Origin: Actinoplanes auranticolor
GTDB taxonomy: Bacteria; Actinomycetota; Actinomycetes; Mycobacteriales; Micromonosporaceae
Assembly (NCBI RefSeq): GCF_018332655.1
Contig: NZ_BOQL01000061.1
Location: forward strand, 40,174 to 104,173
Length of the DNA: 64,000 nt
Reading direction: 5' to 3'
A model generated the notes under the pieces. The model was given only the letters and a program-made list of their open reading frames with translations. It made no database searches and was not told the origin of the DNA. Shown one piece after another: positions 47,286 to 55,416 of the stretch; the stretch's first letter is position 1, and the number at the start of each line of letters is the position of its first letter. The translations under genes and the position numbers were made by a program.

Positions 47286-48062
47286 ATGGATCAACCTGTT
47301 ATCGGCGACGTGTTCGGCGAGATGATCCGGGACGCCTACGCGGTGCACACCGGGATCGGGCCACGACCCCTGGCCGGCGGCCGGGTGCCGCGGCCGGTCA
47401 TCGAGATCATCGAACGCGACGACGGACTGATCAACGGCGCGCCCGCGGAGCACTACCTGGCCGCGCCGGCCGACTGGCAGCCGCACGACCACCGGGCGCT
47501 GCGCCTGGTCCGCGGCGCGGCGCTGGACATCGGGGCCGGGGCCGGGCGTACGGCGCTGGAACTGCAGCAGCGCGGCACGGCGGTCACCGGGCTGGACACC
47601 TCGGCCGGGGCGATCGAGGTGGCGCGCAAGCGGGGACTGCGGGACACGGTGCTCAACACCGTCGACGCGTACGCCCGCTCGGCTGCCCGCTACGACACGT
47701 TCCTGCTGCTCGGCAACAACCTGGGGCTGATCGAGGGGCCGGAGCGGGCCCCGGCCTTCCTCGCCGCGCTGGCCGAGCTGGCCCGGCCGGGCGCCCGGAT
47801 CATCGCCCAGGGCACCGACCCGTACGGCACCACGGATCCCGTGCACATGGCCTACCACCAGCGCAACCGGGACCGGGGACGGCTCGGTGGCCAGCTGCGC
47901 CTGCGGCTGCGTTACCGCCTGCTGGCGACGGAGTGGTTCGACTACCTCAACTGCTCGGTCGAGGAGCTCGACGGGCTGCTGGCCGGCACCCGGTGGCGGC
48001 TCAAATCCGTCGACACCGAGGACCGGCCTTACTACCTTGCGGTCATGGAGCTGCGACCATGA
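47286..48062 (+). CDS. Class I SAM-dependent methyltransferase, coupled to kptA
   Basis: 258-aa protein. An N-terminal 85-residue segment (EMIRDAYAVHTGIGPRPL...HYLAAPADW) precedes the Rossmann methyltransferase: ALDIGAGAGRTALELQQRG (SAM motif I, about residue 80), GLDTSAGAIEVARKRG, a motif II-like FLLLGNNLGLIE, then ARIIAQGTDPYGTTD. No RNA-binding domain is evident and the substrate is unknown. Its stop overlaps the KptA start by 4 nt (ATGA at 48059), implying related function, perhaps in RNA end modification. Confidence 0.88.
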   Translation: MDQPVIGDVFGEMIRDAYAVHTGIGPRPLAGGRVPRPVIEIIERDDGLINGAPAEHYLAAPADWQPHDHRALRLVRGAALDIGAGAGRTALELQQRGTAVTGLDTSAGAIEVARKRGLRDTVLNTVDAYARSAARYDTFLLLGNNLGLIEGPERAPAFLAALAELARPGARIIAQGTDPYGTTDPVHMAYHQRNRDRGRLGGQLRLRLRYRLLATEWFDYLNCSVEELDGLLAGTRWRLKSVDTEDRPYYLAVMELRP

Positions 48063-48622
48063 GCACGGTGCTGACCCGCGAGCAGGTCCGGCTCAGCAAA
48101 CGGCTGTCGCTCGTGCTGCGGCACCGGCCCGAGACAGCCGGGCTCACCCTCGACGCGAACGGCTGGGTGCCGGTCGCGGAGCTGCTCGCCGCGCTGCGGA
48201 TCTCCCGGGACGAGCTCGACGTCGTGGTGGAGCACAACGACAAGTCCCGGTTCGCGATCACCCCGGGTGCCGACGGCGTCGAACGCATCCGGGCCCAGCA
48301 GGGGCACTCGCGGCGGGTGCACGTCGATCTCGGTCTGCCACCGGTCGAGCCGCCCGCGGTCCTCTTCCACGGCACGCCTCGCGCCAACCTGGCTCCGATC
48401 CTGCGGGAAGGTCTGCGCCCGCGCAGCCGCCAGCACGTGCACCTCTCACCCGACGTGGCGACCGCCCTGGTGGTCGGCCGGCGCCGGGCCACGAACGTGG
48501 TCGTCCTCGAGGTGGAGGCGGGGGCCATGGCCGCGGCCGGACACGTGTTCCACCGCAGCCAGAACGGTGTCTGGTTGACCGCCGCGGTCCCTGCGGGGTT
48601 CATTCGCGAACGTTCGGAATAA
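48059..48622 (+). CDS. kptA: RNA 2'-phosphotransferase (KptA/Tpt1)
   Basis: 187-aa Tpt1 homologue. The family removes an internal RNA 2'-phosphate using NAD+, giving ADP-ribose 1'',2''-cyclic phosphate. Visible: N-terminal winged helix with SKRLSLVLRHRPE (residues 13-25), GWVPVAELL, NDKSRFAI (60-67); C-terminal ART-like half with LFHGTPRANLAPILREGLRPRSRQHVHLS and QNGVWLTAAVP. Conserved Arg/His residues of the active site are present. Bacteria lack the eukaryal-type ligation that makes 2'-phosphates, so the substrate here is open. ATG 48059 is coupled to the upstream methyltransferase. Confidence 0.95.
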   Translation: MSTVLTREQVRLSKRLSLVLRHRPETAGLTLDANGWVPVAELLAALRISRDELDVVVEHNDKSRFAITPGADGVERIRAQQGHSRRVHVDLGLPPVEPPAVLFHGTPRANLAPILREGLRPRSRQHVHLSPDVATALVVGRRRATNVVVLEVEAGAMAAAGHVFHRSQNGVWLTAAVPAGFIRERSE

Positions 48623-48678
48623 ACAGACAAAACGCACTCAACCGAGAGACCCTGGGAGTCGCCGGTTAGCGTATTGAG

Positions 48679-49248
48679 ATGGGGTGGGTTACTCGGCGTC
48701 AGCTGATGAACCTCCTCGGTGCGCTCAGCCTCGTCCTGGCCCTCGCCGGACTCGGTGTCGGGCTGCCCGCCCTCGACCGGGCACTGCCCGCCGACCGCCC
48801 GGTCCCGACCGACCGCCCGTACGCGATCGGCGGTGGCGTCACGGTCGTCCCGCCGCCCGGATCACGCATCGACGTCACCGGGACCCGGCCCACCGACGAC
48901 GCCGGCACGGCCCTGTTCCGGCTCGGTCCGGTGCGCTACCTGATCACCGTCCGGCGCTTCGAGGGTGACCTGGCGACCGCGGCGAACGGGCTGCGCCAGC
49001 GGATCACCGGCACCCCCGGCTACCAGGTCACCGGCACCGAGCTGACCGTCGCCACCGGCTCCGGCCTGGCCGGTCTGCAGGGCGGCTACACCGCGCCGGG
49101 CCGTGGCGGCCGGTACGCCGTCTTCGTCGCCGGCGGTCGCACCATCGAGGTCACCGTCAGCGGCGCCGACCTGGATCTGGGCCGCACCCTGCCGGCGATC
49201 GACGCGAGCACCCGGACCCTGCGCTACGACCCGGCCGACACCGGATGA
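48679..49248 (+). CDS. Membrane-anchored extracytoplasmic hypothetical protein
   Basis: 189-aa protein with one N-terminal TM anchor (LMNLLGALSLVLALAGLGVGL) and a 150-residue extracytoplasmic domain of alternating beta-type segments (ALFRLGPVRYLITVRRFEGD, YQVTGTELTVATG, GGRYAVFVAGGRTIEVTVSG). Family unknown. Its stop overlaps the ATG of the PrsW-type protease gene (49245), so it is probably a partner or substrate of that protease. Confidence 0.8.
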   Translation: MGWVTRRQLMNLLGALSLVLALAGLGVGLPALDRALPADRPVPTDRPYAIGGGVTVVPPPGSRIDVTGTRPTDDAGTALFRLGPVRYLITVRRFEGDLATAANGLRQRITGTPGYQVTGTELTVATGSGLAGLQGGYTAPGRGGRYAVFVAGGRTIEVTVSGADLDLGRTLPAIDASTRTLRYDPADTG

Positions 49249-50540
49249 CGGCGGAGTCCCGCTTGCGCAGCGACCGCACCGCGCCCGTACAACCCGGCGC
49301 CGATCCCGGCGCGGGGCTGATCCGGCTGCCCGCCTTCTGGATCGTGCTCGCGCTGGTGGCGGCCGGGGGCGTCCGGATGGCACTGGTCGCGGGACGTTTC
49401 CTGGGCACGTACCCGCTGGCCACGCTGACCGCGATCGGGCTGTTCGCGCTGCTCGCCGTACCGTTCTGGTTCGTCCTCAGGGAGCTGGACTTCCTCGAGC
49501 GGGAGCCGCCCGCCCTGCTCGCGCTGGCCTGCGCCTGGGGTGGCCTGGTGGCCACGACCGTGTCGATCCCGGGCAGCGCGGCCCTCGACGATCTGGTCGC
49601 CAAGCTGGGCTCGCCGCACCTGGCCGCCGACTGGGGCGCCGCGCTGGCCGGCCCGACGGTCGAGGAGATCGCCAAGACCCTCGGCGTGGTCGCGATCGTG
49701 CTGGTGGCCCGGGCCCAGGTCAACAGCGTGCTCGACGGCGTGGTCTACGGCGCGATGGTGGGGCTGGGCTTCCAGATCATCGAGGACATCGTGTACGCGC
49801 TGGGCGCCGTCGCGCTGGCCGGCCGCGGCGACCACATCGAGCCGGTGATCACCACGTTCCTGCTGCGCGGCTTCCTCTCCGGGGTGTGGAGCCACACGCT
49901 CTTCGGCGCGCTGGCCGGCGCCGGCATCGGCTACCTTGTCGTGCGCGCCGACCGACCGTGGCGGATCCGGCTCGGAGTCGCCATGCTGGCCGTCTTCGGC
50001 GCGTGGGCCTCGCACTTCCTGTGGAACTCGCCGCTGTTGCGCGACGGCCTCGGCAACGGCGCGCTGGCCCTGCTCGCCGTGCTGGTCTGCAAGGGGCTGC
50101 CGCCGTTGCTGCTGGTCCTGCTGCTCGTCCGGGCCGCCCACGACCGGGAGGCCGACTACTACGCCGTGCAGCTGGCCAAGCTCGACGACCATGAGCTGAT
50201 CACCCCGGCCGAGCTGGAGGCCCTCAAATCCGGGTCGCGGCGGGCCACTGCCCGCTGGCACGCGCGGACCCGGGCCGGCCTGCGGGCCCGGGCGGCGGTA
50301 CGGCGGTTGCAACGCGCGCAGGCCCGGCTGGCGGTCGAGCTCAGCCGCGGCACCACCGACCTGGGTCCGTGGCAACGCGAGGCCCGCCGGCAGCGTCGCA
50401 TCCTCGCCGCCCTCGGTCACCCGGAGGCTGTCGCACCCGACGGCAAGGGCCCGTGGCGGCGTACCGCCTCGGCGGTCTTCACCACGGCCCTCGCCATCGC
50501 GGTGCTGTGGGCCGCGATCAGCACGCTCGGCGGCGGCTGA
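49245..50540 (+). CDS. PrsW-family intramembrane metalloprotease
   Basis: 431-aa polytopic protein of the PrsW/CPBP-like glutamic membrane protease type. Key motifs: PTVEEIAKTLGV (EExxK), DGVVYGAMVGLGFQIIEDIVY, and SHTLFGALAGAGIGY with the conserved His. The last about 90 residues form a basic helical cytoplasmic tail with an extra C-terminal TM. PrsW cleaves anti-sigma factors in Bacillus; here the substrate may be the coupled upstream protein or an anti-sigma factor elsewhere. Terminator at the stop codon. Confidence 0.9.
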   Translation: MTAESRLRSDRTAPVQPGADPGAGLIRLPAFWIVLALVAAGGVRMALVAGRFLGTYPLATLTAIGLFALLAVPFWFVLRELDFLEREPPALLALACAWGGLVATTVSIPGSAALDDLVAKLGSPHLAADWGAALAGPTVEEIAKTLGVVAIVLVARAQVNSVLDGVVYGAMVGLGFQIIEDIVYALGAVALAGRGDHIEPVITTFLLRGFLSGVWSHTLFGALAGAGIGYLVVRADRPWRIRLGVAMLAVFGAWASHFLWNSPLLRDGLGNGALALLAVLVCKGLPPLLLVLLLVRAAHDREADYYAVQLAKLDDHELITPAELEALKSGSRRATARWHARTRAGLRARAAVRRLQRAQARLAVELSRGTTDLGPWQREARRQRRILAALGHPEAVAPDGKGPWRRTASAVFTTALAIAVLWAAISTLGGG

Positions 50541-50562
50541 CGGCGGCCGGGCCGGCCGCCGT
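50540..50562. terminator. Shared terminator of convergent genes
   Basis: 9-bp perfect stem (50540-50548 / 50554-50562) with a 5-nt loop in the 25-bp gap between the protease gene and the minus-strand repeat protein. Confidence 0.7.
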
Positions 50563-50565
50563 CGC

Positions 50566-50814
50566 TCAGACGGTCGGCGGGTGGCCCCCGTCGCCGTCGA
50601 CGATCGTGTCCGGCGTGCCGTCCTGGTCGAGGTCGGCCATCGTGATGTCGACCAGGCCGTCGCCGTCGGTGTCGAACTGGAACAGGTCGGCCTTGCCGTC
50701 GCCGTCGGTGTCGGCGACCCAGACGTCCGGCTTGCCGTCGCCGTTCGTGTCGGTCGCCAGCAGGTCGACGCGGTCGTCGCCGCGGGTCTCGACGATCTCC
50801 TCGGGCTCGCTCAT
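50566..50814 (-). CDS. Small acidic protein with tandem DxDGDG repeats
   Basis: 82-aa protein consisting of a short Glu-rich start and about five tandem repeats of the type DTNGDGKPDVWVAD/DTDGDGKADLFQF/DTDGDGLVDITMA/DLDQDGTPDTIVD. The D-x-(D/N)-G-D-G-x-x-D loops match EF-hand-like or thrombospondin-3-like calcium-binding turns. No signal peptide is seen, so it is predicted cytoplasmic, unusual for such repeats. GAGGAG 5 nt before the ATG. Function unknown; calcium binding is inferred. Confidence 0.82.
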   Translation of the reverse strand: MSEPEEIVETRGDDRVDLLATDTNGDGKPDVWVADTDGDGKADLFQFDTDGDGLVDITMADLDQDGTPDTIVDGDGGHPPTV

Positions 50815-50970
50815 GGTGTCTCCTCAGGTGATGCGTCGCAGCGGATCTGACCAACGTAGGGCCCGGGTGCCCCCCTCGCGACCCGGACCGGCCCGACGAT
50901 AGAGATCCACCGCCAACGGTGTGACCGATGTCGCTGGCTGGTCCGGAACTCACCGGTAACGTAGCCCGGC

Positions 50971-51390
50971 GTGACTACAGCGGCGGACGGCATGCAGCAG
51001 CTCTTCGGCAGCGGGGGCGGGGGAGCCCTGGGCGAGCGCATGGGCATCCAGATCACCGAGGCGACACCCGAACGGGTGGTCGCGACGATGCCGGTCGAGG
51101 GCAACACCCAGCCGTACGGTCTGCTGCACGGCGGAGCGTCCTGCGTGCTCGCCGAGACGCTCGGCTCGGTCGGGGCGGTGCTGCACGGCGCGACCGTGGA
51201 TCGGCCGTTCGCGGTCGGCGTCGACATCAATGCCACGCATCACAAGGGGCTTCGCTCCGGGACGGTCACCGGGGTCGCGACGCCGGTGCACCGCGGCCGC
51301 ACGGCGGTCACCTACGAGATCGTCATCACCGACGAGGACGGCGACCGGGTGTGCACCGCCCGCCTCACCTGCCTGCTGCGTGGCGCCTGA
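50971..51390 (+). CDS. PaaI-type hotdog thioesterase
   Basis: 139-aa hotdog-fold protein: LGERMGIQITEATPERVVATMPVEGNTQPYGLLHGGASCVLAETLGSVGA, with the LLHGG and catalytic Glu in the following helix. VGVDINATHHKGLRSG and LTCLL close the fold. Hydrolyses acyl-CoA, probably aryl or short-chain type. GTG 50971 is used; an ATG 21 bp in is possible. No linked pathway. Confidence 0.92.
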   Translation: MTTAADGMQQLFGSGGGGALGERMGIQITEATPERVVATMPVEGNTQPYGLLHGGASCVLAETLGSVGAVLHGATVDRPFAVGVDINATHHKGLRSGTVTGVATPVHRGRTAVTYEIVITDEDGDRVCTARLTCLLRGA

Positions 51391-51469
51391 GTCCGGCCCG
51401 CGGTGGAAAACCCCTGCAGGATCGCTCCCTGAGCGGCATTTCTTGACGCATCCGCGTACCTTTTTCCTC

Positions 51470-51862
51470 GTGACGGACATACCACAGCACGCCCTGGACG
51501 ACGCGACGCAGGTGCTCGACTGCGCGCTCAGCGGCGACAGCGACGCTGTGGTGGGCACCTTCGACGCCGTGGTCGACCGCTCGGGCGTCGTGGGGGCGTA
51601 CGACGTGGCGTGGTGTCTCGCTGCGACGATGGTCGGACAGAACGTGCCCAGAGGCGGCGCCTGGACCCTCGACTTCCCCGGGATCGACGACGCGCGGTAC
51701 GACAAGCGCTGGGTCGCCCGGTTCGTCAGCGCGTACGTCAACGGCGACATCTCCACCGGCGAGGCCCTCTTCGGCGCGGCCATCGCCGACGGCCAGCTCC
51801 CGGACTGCCTGCTCGCGCTGGCCGGTTCGACGGTGGCCACCCTGCGGCACCGGGCGGCATGA
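51470..51862 (+). CDS. Hypothetical protein, 130 aa
   Basis: Soluble protein VTDIPQHALDDATQVLDCAL..., mostly helical, with no recognised domain. GTG 51470 follows TTTTTCCTC; an upstream TTGACG at 51443 could be its -35 element. Its stop overlaps the start of the DUF2786 gene (ATGA at 51859), so the two belong together. Confidence 0.78.
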   Translation: MTDIPQHALDDATQVLDCALSGDSDAVVGTFDAVVDRSGVVGAYDVAWCLAATMVGQNVPRGGAWTLDFPGIDDARYDKRWVARFVSAYVNGDISTGEALFGAAIADGQLPDCLLALAGSTVATLRHRAA

Positions 51863-52533
51863 GCGACGATCCGCTGCTCGCCCGGGTCCGCAAGCTGCTC
51901 GCCAAGGCCGAGGATCCCGCGTGCACCCCGGCTGAGGCCGAGGCGTTCACCGCCAAGGCGGCCGAGCTCATCGCCAAGTACGGCGTCGACCAGGCGCTGC
52001 TGGCCGGGACCGATCCGGCCCTGGACCCGGTGGGGGACAGGGTGGTGACTGTGCTGGCGCCGTACGCCCGCGACAAAGCCGGCCTGCTCGGCGCGGTGGC
52101 CGTGGCGCTGCGCTGCCGGGTCGTCTACCTGGAACGGCGCAGCACGGCGCGGATCCACCTCTTCGGGCACGCCGCCGACCTGGAACGCGTCGAGCTGCTC
52201 TTCACCTCCCTGCTGGTGCAGGCGGCGCACGGCCTGGCCGCTACCGAGGTGCCGAGCTTCGACCACCCGGCCGCGTTCCGGCGGTCGTGGCTGGTGGGCT
52301 TCACCGAGGCGGTCCGGGCCCGGCTGACCGAGGCGGAACGCGCGGCGGCCGCGGACGCGCCCGGGGCCGAGCTGGTGCTGGTGGACCGGACCGAGTTGGT
52401 CGACCGGCGGCGCGACGAGACGTACCCGAATCTCATCCGGCTCGGGCCCCGGCGGCTGGCCGGTTCCGGCCGCCGGCAGGGTTACGCCGCGGGCCGGACA
52501 GCCGACCTCGGCGGCACCGGCCTGCCGGCCTGA
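51859..52533 (+). CDS. DUF2786 domain protein
   Basis: 224-aa protein. The N-terminal DUF2786 is recognised by LARVRKLLAKAEDPACTPAEAEAFTAKAAELIAKYGVD. The central region (ALRCRVVYLERRSTARIHLFGHAADLERVELLFTSLLVQA) resembles the zinc-free metalloprotease-like half often following DUF2786. Biological role unknown; DUF2786 proteins also occur in phages. Coupled to the preceding hypothetical protein. Confidence 0.88.
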   Translation: MSDDPLLARVRKLLAKAEDPACTPAEAEAFTAKAAELIAKYGVDQALLAGTDPALDPVGDRVVTVLAPYARDKAGLLGAVAVALRCRVVYLERRSTARIHLFGHAADLERVELLFTSLLVQAAHGLAATEVPSFDHPAAFRRSWLVGFTEAVRARLTEAERAAAADAPGAELVLVDRTELVDRRRDETYPNLIRLGPRRLAGSGRRQGYAAGRTADLGGTGLPA

Positions 52534-52545
52534 GCCGGCGGCGCC

Positions 52546-52863
52546 TCAGCCATCGTCGCTCTGCTTCAGATACAGCGCCTTGGCGTACTGGGCGGCAGCG
52601 GCCTCGTTGTACATCGTGGCCTGGGACATGTACCAGGCGTTGTCGCCCAGGGCCTTCTTGGCCGCCGTCATGCCGGACCAGCGGATGTCCGCGTCGACCT
52701 CGGACAGGCCGCGTGCCTTGAAATTGCGGCGCATCTGCATCTTGCCCGACCGGAAATTCTCCGCGGCCTCCTCCGCCTGGCGCATGCAGGAGAAGCCCTT
52801 CTCGCTCAGCGCCTCCGCCATCGTCCAGGCCGCCTGTTCCTCCGCGCTCTTGAACTTCGGCAC
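52546..52863 (-). CDS. Hypothetical helical protein, 105 aa
   Basis: Highly helical soluble protein: VPKFKSAEEQAAWTMAEAL..., CMRQAEEAAENFRSGKMQM, GMTAAKKALGDNAWYMSQA, YNEAAAAQYAKALYLKQ. Single Cys and many Met/Gln, composition unlike most neighbours. GTG 52863 with GGAGGA 6 nt upstream is well placed. Not recognised. Confidence 0.75.
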   Translation of the reverse strand: MPKFKSAEEQAAWTMAEALSEKGFSCMRQAEEAAENFRSGKMQMRRNFKARGLSEVDADIRWSGMTAAKKALGDNAWYMSQATMYNEAAAAQYAKALYLKQSDDG

Positions 52864-53039
52864 GTCGTTCCTCCCGTGAACTTTGTTCCCGGTTAGCTGT
52901 ACGGAACGCACGCCCGCGGCGCCAGGCCCCGACGCACACTGCAAGAAAGGTCAAACTGGGCCGATCCCGCACGCCCGGGCCCGTCCGCGCGTGGGTGAAA
53001 TCGCACATGATCGGGGCCCTCGCTGGGCACCATTCACTC

Positions 53040-53468
53040 ATGCCCTTCCTGAGCGCACAGTCCCCGCCCGCCATGACGGAGCTGCACAAGTGGGTCCTGG
53101 ACAGCCCGGTGCAGCTGCGCAGCCTGCGGGCCTCGCTGCACGAGGCGATCACCGGTCAGCCGCTGCCGGCGGGTGCCGAGCTGGACGAGGTCCCGGAGAA
53201 GGTCGTGCTCGTCGCCACCGAGCTGGCCACCAACGCCCTGCGGCACGGCCTGCCGCCGACCATCGTGCGGCTGGGCCGGCACGACCAGGTCTTCGTGCTG
53301 GACGTCGCGGACCACAGCCCCGAGACGGTGCCACAGTACGCCGACGACCGGCCGCCCGGAGCGGGTGGACTCGGCCTGTACCTGGCCAAGAAGTTCGCCC
53401 TCGATCTGGGCTGGTACATCGAGGATCACACCAAGCATGTGTGGGCGGAGTTCCCGGTCCCCAGCTGA
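53040..53468 (+). CDS. RsbW/SpoIIAB-like anti-sigma ATP-binding protein
   Basis: 142-aa GHKL-fold protein (HATPase_c_2). N box EKVVLVATELATNALRHG (residues about 60-77), G1 ADHSPETVP, G2 GAGGLGLYLAKKF. Family members bind ATP and sequester a sigma factor or phosphorylate a STAS antagonist serine. A STAS protein gene follows 38 bp downstream, forming a classical partner-switch pair; no sigma factor is adjacent. ATG 53073 is an alternative start. Confidence 0.9.
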   Translation: MPFLSAQSPPAMTELHKWVLDSPVQLRSLRASLHEAITGQPLPAGAELDEVPEKVVLVATELATNALRHGLPPTIVRLGRHDQVFVLDVADHSPETVPQYADDRPPGAGGLGLYLAKKFALDLGWYIEDHTKHVWAEFPVPS

Positions 53469-53506
53469 CTTATGATCACGGGATTCGTAAACCGTCAGAG
53501 GTGTCC

Positions 53507-53809
53507 GTGACCCAGCCGAGTTACCAGATCGTCCGCGAGGCCGCTGTCGTCCGGCTGGCCGGCGACTTCGACATCAATGCCCGCGACGAGATGCGCGCCG
53601 CGCTCCTGGAAGCCGTGCGCTCAGCGCCCGCCGAGGTTGTCGTCGACTTCGACGACGCGGTGTTCCTGGACAGCGAGGCGATGGGCGCGCTGATCGAGGG
53701 CCTCAACGCCGGTCGCGAGGCGGGCGTGCCGCTGCGGATCGTCAACGCCCACGGCCTGGTGCACCGGGTCCTGGACGTCTCCGGCGTGCTGACCCTCTTC
53801 AACGGTTAG
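53507..53809 (+). CDS. STAS-domain anti-sigma factor antagonist
   Basis: 100-aa single STAS domain (RsbV/SpoIIAA-like): VVRLAGDFDINARDEMRAALLEAV, VVVDFDDAVFLDSEAMGALIEGLNAG with the phosphorylatable Ser in FLDSEAM, and LRIVNAHGLVHRVLDVSGV. Partner of the upstream ATP-binding kinase. GTG 53507 with AGAGG 5 nt upstream; GTG 53501 is in frame. Its stop overlaps the convergent SGNH gene stop by 4 bp. Confidence 0.92.
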   Translation: MTQPSYQIVREAAVVRLAGDFDINARDEMRAALLEAVRSAPAEVVVDFDDAVFLDSEAMGALIEGLNAGREAGVPLRIVNAHGLVHRVLDVSGVLTLFNG

Positions 53810-54849
53810 AGCGTCGCCAGGTTGCCCGGCCCGGTCCACTTGCTGACCAGCCGCGTACGCGTGCGCATCTTGCCGCCGACCCGCACCCGGTAGGCCTGCT
53901 TCACCGTGCGCAGCGTCTGCCACGTGCGCAGCCGGCGGGTCTCGCCGTCGATCTTCCGGGTGACGGTCCGCAACTTCCAGATACGGCACTCGGTGCGGTG
54001 CCGCACCTCCCCGTCCTGCACGACCTTGGCGGCGAGGCAGCGGCGGGTCGACTGCATCGCGTACGGGTTCGGGCCGGTGTCGCCGGAGGTGTGGAACACC
54101 CGGGACATCGCGCGGTAGAAGTTCCAGGCCATCTTCGAGTAGCCGAAGTCGTTCGGGTGGTGCAGGTCGTGCAGGTCGATGCCGCCGACCGTGGACTGGT
54201 CCACCACGGTGATCAGCGGGTCCTGCTTGGCGGCGACCATGCCGGGGATGAGCCGGTTGTAGATCCGGTCGTCGGCGAGCTCCCACGGCACCCGCGAGCC
54301 GATGATCTGCGCGACGAAGATGAAGGCCGCCGGGCGCGCGGCCCGGATCTGGTCGATGAGCGCCGAGAGCTTGCGGTTCGTCTCGTACGGCCCGTCGCCC
54401 TTGGTGATGTTGTTGGTGCCGGCGTGCAGCAGGACGATGTCCGGCCGGGCGTCGGCCAGCCAGCCGTCGACCTCGGTGGCCATCTCGTCGATGTCCCAGC
54501 CGCCGTGGCCCTCGTGCCGGGTGTCGCCGCCGGAGCCGTTGGCCTGCGAACCGACGTAGTTGATCTGCATGCCGCCGCGGAGCAGGCGCTGGGCCAGGGC
54601 CATCCGGTAGGAGCTGCGGGTCGGTGATCCGGTGCCGAGCGTGATCGAGTCACCCAGCGGCAGGACGCGCATTCCGCCGGTGCCGGCGATACGGGCGCCG
54701 GCCGGTCCTTCCCCGGCGACCGGGACGACCTGGGCCCGCGCGGCCTCCGTGGCACCGAGACCCGCGACCAGCCCGGCCGTCAGCACACCGGTCATGACCT
54801 TGATGCCCAGACGCCGTGCGCCCGTCGACTTACGCCCCGCAGATTCCAC
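53806..54849 (-). CDS. Secreted SGNH/GDSL hydrolase
   Basis: 347-aa exported esterase-like protein. The signal-anchor region is RRLGIKVMTGVLTAGLVAGLGATEAARA, then block I LPLGDSIT (nucleophile Ser), block II Gly in NYVGSQANG, block III HAGTNNI, block V DLHHPNDFGY with catalytic Asp/His. A basic C-terminal domain of about 90 residues follows the catalytic domain (CRIWKLRTVTRKIDGETRR, VRVGGKMRTRTRLVS), perhaps cell-wall or polymer binding. GTG 54849 with GGGGGAG 6 nt upstream is preferred over a longer frame. Substrate unknown, probably an acetylated polysaccharide. Confidence 0.9.
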   Translation of the reverse strand: MESAGRKSTGARRLGIKVMTGVLTAGLVAGLGATEAARAQVVPVAGEGPAGARIAGTGGMRVLPLGDSITLGTGSPTRSSYRMALAQRLLRGGMQINYVGSQANGSGGDTRHEGHGGWDIDEMATEVDGWLADARPDIVLLHAGTNNITKGDGPYETNRKLSALIDQIRAARPAAFIFVAQIIGSRVPWELADDRIYNRLIPGMVAAKQDPLITVVDQSTVGGIDLHDLHHPNDFGYSKMAWNFYRAMSRVFHTSGDTGPNPYAMQSTRRCLAAKVVQDGEVRHRTECRIWKLRTVTRKIDGETRRLRTWQTLRTVKQAYRVRVGGKMRTRTRLVSKWTGPGNLATL

Positions 54850-54963
54850 GACCAACTCCCCCGTTCCGCCAGCAAAGACTCCCGACAGATCGGGTGCCGG
54901 CCGGGCCATTCGAGACCCGGCCGGTAGCCGTGGGTTGTGATCGAGGTGCAGGGGCAGGCGGGC

Positions 54964-55416
54964 TCAGCCGGCGAAGACGCCGGGGTCGTACGGCTGGGTG
55001 CCCTCCTCGACGGTCCAGACCGCGCCCAGCGGCATCAGATCGCGGATCCGTACGCTGCGGACCCCTTCGCCGGTCGGCAGGATCACCCGGATCCGCGGGT
55101 GGTAGTCGAACAGGATCTGCCGGTCGCGGCCGCAGGGACCCACCGGTCCGCGGCCGTAGTTGCCCACCGCCACGATCGTGGCCAGCTCCCGCGCCCCGGA
55201 CGCACGGGCGTGCCCGAGCGCGACGAGCTCCGCGCACGGCCCGCCGGTGAAGTGGTACAGGTTGATGCCGCCGTACATCCGGCCGTCCGTGCCGCGGACC
55301 GCCGCGCCCATGGTGTGCACGCCGGCCTCGCCGTCGGTGTTCGCGTCGACGATGCCCCGGGCGAACTCCACCAGTTCGAGGTCCTCGGCGGTCAACTCAC
55401 GAAGATCAATGGTCAC
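54964..55416 (-). CDS. Cytidine/blasticidin-deaminase-like protein
   Basis: 150-aa zinc-dependent deaminase fold. Motif 1 GGPCAELVALG (Cys-Ala-Glu) and motif 2 GPCGRDRQILFDYHP. In classical tetrameric cytidine deaminases motif 2 is PCxxCRQ with two zinc Cys; here the second Cys is Asp, a variant I associate with an actinobacterial group. Substrate could be cytidine or an antibiotic nucleoside. Its start overlaps the ECF sigma gene's stop region (55406-55416), so the two are transcribed together. Confidence 0.85.
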   Translation of the reverse strand: MTIDLRELTAEDLELVEFARGIVDANTDGEAGVHTMGAAVRGTDGRMYGGINLYHFTGGPCAELVALGHARASGARELATIVAVGNYGRGPVGPCGRDRQILFDYHPRIRVILPTGEGVRSVRIRDLMPLGAVWTVEEGTQPYDPGVFAG

